From DASTRU01 sp035761045 (GTDB lineage Bacteria > Pseudomonadota > Gammaproteobacteria > Burkholderiales > Burkholderiaceae_E): 7,773 nt of DNA. Each line of letters begins with the position of its first letter. Within the stretch, counting starts at the first letter, position 1. The position numbers and the translations under genes were made by a program. The stretch covers positions 1 through 7,773 of the forward strand of contig DASTRU010000207.1 of assembly GCA_035761045.1 (NCBI GenBank). The letters are read 5' to 3'. Below the pieces are notes generated by a model. The model worked only from the letters and a program-made list of their open reading frames with translations, made no database searches and was not told where the DNA came from. Positions 6,304 through 7,773 of the stretch are shown piece after piece.

Positions 6304-7161
6304 TCAAGGTTCGAGCGGTACGCGTTGTCCGTACGTAATGCGTTCGATGTCGGCGAAATCGCGTTGCGACGCGACCGCCGTTAGTCCTTGCGCGCTAAAT
6401 AGCGCTCGAACATCCAAGGCTTGGTCGTAGCCATGCTCGACGGCAAGCCATCCTCGCGGCTCAAGCAGTAATGGCGCTTGCGCGGCGACGGCGCGTAAAC
6501 ATTCAAGTCCGTCGCGCTCGTCGGTAAGGGCCAAGCGCGGCTCGAAGCGCAGATCACCTTGATCCAAATGCTCGTCATGCGCGGCGATATACGGCGGGTT
6601 GGAGACGATCACCGCATAACGTTGGCTCGCGATTTCCTCGGAAGCGGTCCAATCGGCATGCACGCATCGCACGCGGCCTTGCGCGTGGCGCTCGGCGTTC
6701 TCGCGCGCGATGGCAAGCGCTGCGTGTGAAATATCGGCCGCCGTTACATCAAGGTCGGGCCGCTCGGCGGCGATCGATACCGCGATCGCGCCCGAACCCG
6801 TGCCGAGGTCGAGCACGCGCGCGCCGCGTGGTGCGTGGTCGATCGCGAATTGCACGAGTAATTCGGTTTCGGGACGCGGGATCAATACATCGGACGAAAC
6901 GCGAAACATGCGACCGAAAAATTCACGCTCGCCCACGAGTTGCGCGATCGGCACGCCCGCCGCGCGAGCTTGCGCGAGCGCGAGCAGGCGTTGCGCGATC
7001 GATGCGGCAAGTTCGGCATCGCCATGCGCGACGATCCATTCGCGTGTCATACCCCCTATATAGGCGAGCAGCATTCGCGCTTCAAAAGCGGGTAAACCTA
7101 AGTCGCGACACGCTGTTAGTGCGGCATCGATCGTTGTTGGCGGCGGCAAATGAGTCGTCAT
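6304..7161 (-). CDS. prmC: Peptide chain release factor N5-glutamine methyltransferase
   Basis: 285 residues. It methylates the glutamine of the GGQ motif in release factors RF1 and RF2, using S-adenosylmethionine, and so supports efficient termination of translation. An N-terminal helical domain (about 11-70) ends in the family block GVPIAQLVGEREFFG (69-83), followed by IPRPETELLV (94-103). The SAM-binding loop is LDLGTGSG (117-124) and the catalytic motif is NPPY (188-191). The start at 7161 (MTTHLPPP) gives the usual short lead before the first helix. Two in-frame ATGs further up (7191 and 7254) would add 10 or 31 residues of no family character; none of the three has a good Shine-Dalgarno, so the start is less sure than the gene. 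Convergent with ftsY across 66 bp in which I see no terminator. Its usual partner prfA is not in the window. Confidence 0.95.
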   Translation of the reverse strand: MTTHLPPPTTIDAALTACRDLGLPAFEARMLLAYIGGMTREWIVAHGDAELAASIAQRLLALAQARAAGVPIAQLVGEREFFGRMFRVSSDVLIPRPETELLVQFAIDHAPRGARVLDLGTGSGAIAVSIAAERPDLDVTAADISHAALAIARENAERHAQGRVRCVHADWTASEEIASQRYAVIVSNPPYIAAHDEHLDQGDLRFEPRLALTDERDGLECLRAVAAQAPLLLEPRGWLAVEHGYDQALDVRALFSAQGLTAVASQRDFADIERITYGQRVPLEP

Positions 7162-7168
7162 GCGTTGA

Positions 7169-7266
7169 GTATGCACAACAGGCTTTCTCATCGTGGTGTG
7201 AGTCGTCCACCGATCACGCACAGGGTACGCACCGGTTATCCCGCGCTTTTCCACACTTTATGCACA
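7169..7266 (+). promoter_or_regulatory. Cluster of DnaA-box-like 9-mers
   Basis: TTTTCCACA (7247-7255) and TTATGCACA (7258-7266) both match the relaxed DnaA box TTWTNCACA, in the same orientation and 11 bp apart, one helical turn. GTATGCACA (7169-7177) matches 8 of 9. They lie upstream of prmC (start 7161) and about 175-275 bp upstream of the nrdA promoter. In Escherichia coli DnaA binds upstream of nrdAB and tunes its transcription; the same role here is inference. Matches to the relaxed motif also occur by chance, so the strength of the call rests on the tight pair. Confidence 0.4.
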
Positions 7267-7304
7267 GCACGAGCCGCCGTGGAGTCGTGAATACAAGCGC
7301 ATTT

Positions 7305-7316
7305 GGCATGCATGCC
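7305..7316. repeat. 12-bp perfect palindrome
   Basis: GGCATGCATGCC is self-complementary. The flanks TT and AA also match after one T-T mismatch on each side. It could be an operator half-site pair or chance; no family is recognised. Confidence 0.4.
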
Positions 7317-7382
7317 TAAACAATAAGCAGCGCGTTGAAGGCACGGCGATTGGAATTTGGTGCGCGTATTCAAATCGTAGAA

Positions 7383-7400
7383 ATGTGTTGCTCAACACAT
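7383..7400. promoter_or_regulatory. 18-bp inverted repeat upstream of the nrdA operators
   Basis: ATGTGTTG (7383-7390) and CAACACAT (7393-7400) are perfect 8-bp arms around a CT centre. The centre lies 44 bp upstream of the centre of the first NrdR box. It lacks the AT-rich core of an NrdR box, so a different DNA-binding protein is more likely. The regulator is unknown. Confidence 0.5.
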
Positions 7401-7427
7401 ATTCAAGGTTGCGAGGGTGTGCTTCGA

Positions 7428-7474
7428 CTACTACAATTAGTTGACAGTTGGTCGATCAACACTACATATAGTGT
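7428..7474 (+). promoter_or_regulatory. Paired NrdR boxes of nrdA
   Basis: Box 2, ACACTACATATAGTGT (7459-7474), has perfect 6-bp arms and fits the NrdR consensus closely. Box 1, CTACTACAATTAGTTG (7428-7443), is a weaker copy with 5 of 6 arm matches. They are separated by 15 bp, so their centres are 31 bp apart, three helical turns, as is usual for NrdR operators. NrdR is the ATP-cone zinc-finger repressor that senses dATP/ATP and represses ribonucleotide reductase genes. The pair overlaps the putative promoter and so could block RNA polymerase. nrdR itself is not in the window. Confidence 0.85.
7441..7472 (+). promoter_or_regulatory. Probable sigma-70-type promoter of nrdA
   Basis: TTGACA (7441-7446) is a perfect -35 and begins at the end of NrdR box 1. 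The -10 is unclear: TACATA (7463-7468) has a 16-bp spacer but only 3 of 6 matches, while TATAGT (7467-7472) matches 5 of 6 but lies 20 bp away. Both fall inside NrdR box 2. Either gives a leader of roughly 160 bases. Confidence 0.55.
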
Positions 7475-7592
7475 AGTGACAAGTTGGTTCGGATCGGTCC
7501 GCTTATCGACACAAAGCGTAGGTACGCCCTGCTAGGAGTCTCACGAGGAACCTGGTGGCGCGATGTTCTGCGTGCTCCGTCATCCACTCATC

Positions 7593-7631
7593 GATCCGGC
7601 GCGCTTGGCGCGGCTACCGGTCCAACAGGAG
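7593..7631 (+). promoter_or_regulatory. Leader hairpin next to the nrdA ribosome-binding site
   Basis: CCGG (7596-7599) pairs with CCGG (7617-7620), extended outward by GA (7593-7594) with TC (7621-7622) around one bulged T. Inside, CGCGC (7600-7604) pairs with GCGCG (7608-7612) across a TTG loop. The Shine-Dalgarno AGGAG (7627-7631) starts five bases after the hairpin and ends 10 bases before the nrdA ATG. The stem may affect ribosome access; this is inference. Confidence 0.45.
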
Positions 7632-7641
7632 ATCACGTCTT

Positions 7642-7773
7642 ATGGAACAACTCTCGGAATCCATTGCCAAGACGGCATTCACCACCCCAACCGCCGTCGA
7701 CTCCCCCGCGAACATCGCCGTCGCGCAAGCGCGCGCGGGTTCGTTCGCCGATTACAAAATCATTCGCCGCAAT
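7642..7773 (+). CDS. nrdA: Ribonucleoside-diphosphate reductase large subunit, N-terminus (3' end outside window)
   Basis: Only the first 44 codons are present: MEQLSESIAKTAFTT, then an alanine-rich stretch, ending in FADYKIIRRN. The last block (about residues 36-44) is the opening strand of the ATP-cone domain, the regulatory domain of class Ia reductases that binds ATP or dATP; a low-complexity lead before it is usual in Burkholderiales NrdA as I recall. The enzyme reduces ribonucleoside diphosphates to deoxy forms with NrdB, in the cytoplasm. Start choice: ATG at 7642 with AGGAG 10 bases upstream. The upstream paired NrdR boxes support the identity strongly, because this arrangement is typical of ribonucleotide reductase genes. 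An ATP-cone also occurs in class II and III reductases and in NrdR itself, so class Ia is likely but not proven from this fragment. Confidence 0.82.
   Translation, partial: MEQLSESIAKTAFTTPTAVDSPANIAVAQARAGSFADYKIIRRN

Larger units (their letters stand above)
7162..7641. other. Divergent prmC-nrdA intergenic region (480 bp)
   Basis: No supported gene lies here. The prmC-proximal part holds DnaA-box-like 9-mers and a 12-bp palindrome. The centre holds an 18-bp inverted repeat, paired NrdR-type operators and a TTGACA promoter. The nrdA-proximal 165 bases would be a long untranslated leader that ends in a hairpin and a Shine-Dalgarno. A TTG-started frame at 7335-7535 crosses the operators and is not believable. 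I looked for a cobalamin riboswitch in the leader and saw no B12-box-like sequence. Confidence 0.7.

Noticed and set aside
6710..7319. Plus-strand frames opposite prmC (117 and 197 codons)
   Set aside because: Both are antisense to the conserved SAM-binding and N-terminal parts of prmC. They are arginine- and serine-rich without motifs.
7335..7535. 66-codon TTG-started frame upstream of nrdA
   Set aside because: It reads straight through the 18-bp inverted repeat, the NrdR boxes and the promoter, and has no convincing ribosome-binding site.
7475..7641. Cobalamin riboswitch in the nrdA leader
   Set aside because: Some reductase genes carry one, but I see no B12-box-like or adenosylcobalamin-core-like sequence here.
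7563..7773. ATG-started frame that overlaps nrdA in another frame and stays open to the window end
   Set aside because: A GAGGAA lies upstream, but the peptide becomes arginine-rich where it overlaps nrdA and has no family character. It is likely a frame shadow, though a short upstream reading frame in the leader cannot be fully excluded.

Overview
The window looks like chromosomal DNA of a betaproteobacterium, most likely Burkholderiales. The CoaD, RsmD, ferredoxin and FtsY proteins, and the rsmD-coaD-fdx order divergent from ftsY, are what I recall from that group. The taxon is inferred from remembered protein similarity, not from a search. The DNA is GC-rich. I see no transposase, integrase, tRNA, rRNA or CRISPR array.

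Left part (1-3652, + strand): the C-terminal end of an AsmA-family protein; a full-length Tat-exported PhoX-type alkaline phosphatase; and a Sec-exported periplasmic binding protein of the PhnD-like fold. A run of four 7-bp units on an 11-bp pitch lies just upstream of phoX and resembles a PHO box, so this part may serve phosphorus scavenging under PhoB control. The 250-bp gap between phoX and the binding protein is packed with inverted repeats, including a nested structure that begins at the base after the phoX stop codon.

Middle part (3654-6237): on the minus strand, rsmD (16S rRNA m2G966 methyltransferase), coaD (phosphopantetheine adenylyltransferase) and a 2[4Fe-4S] ferredoxin form a compact likely operon. 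It is divergent from ftsY (signal recognition particle receptor) on the plus strand. The 43-bp gap between rsmD and ftsY carries back-to-back -10-like hexamers so close to both start codons that both mRNAs could be nearly leaderless. FtsY has an insertion of about 15 residues between its G4 motif and its C-terminal strand.

Right part (6304-7773): prmC (release factor glutamine methyltransferase) on the minus strand, then a 480-bp regulatory region, then the first 44 codons of nrdA (class Ia ribonucleotide reductase large subunit) on the plus strand. The regulatory region holds DnaA-box-like 9-mers, two further palindromes, and a paired NrdR operator with 31-bp spacing over a TTGACA promoter. 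This suggests that dNTP synthesis is under NrdR repression and perhaps tied to replication through DnaA.

Most of the window is conserved housekeeping sequence. I did not find a convincing new multi-gene system. The parts most worth a second look are regulatory and structural: the nested repeats after phoX, the four-unit PHO-like array, the divergent leaderless promoters, the FtsY insertion and the nrdA control region.
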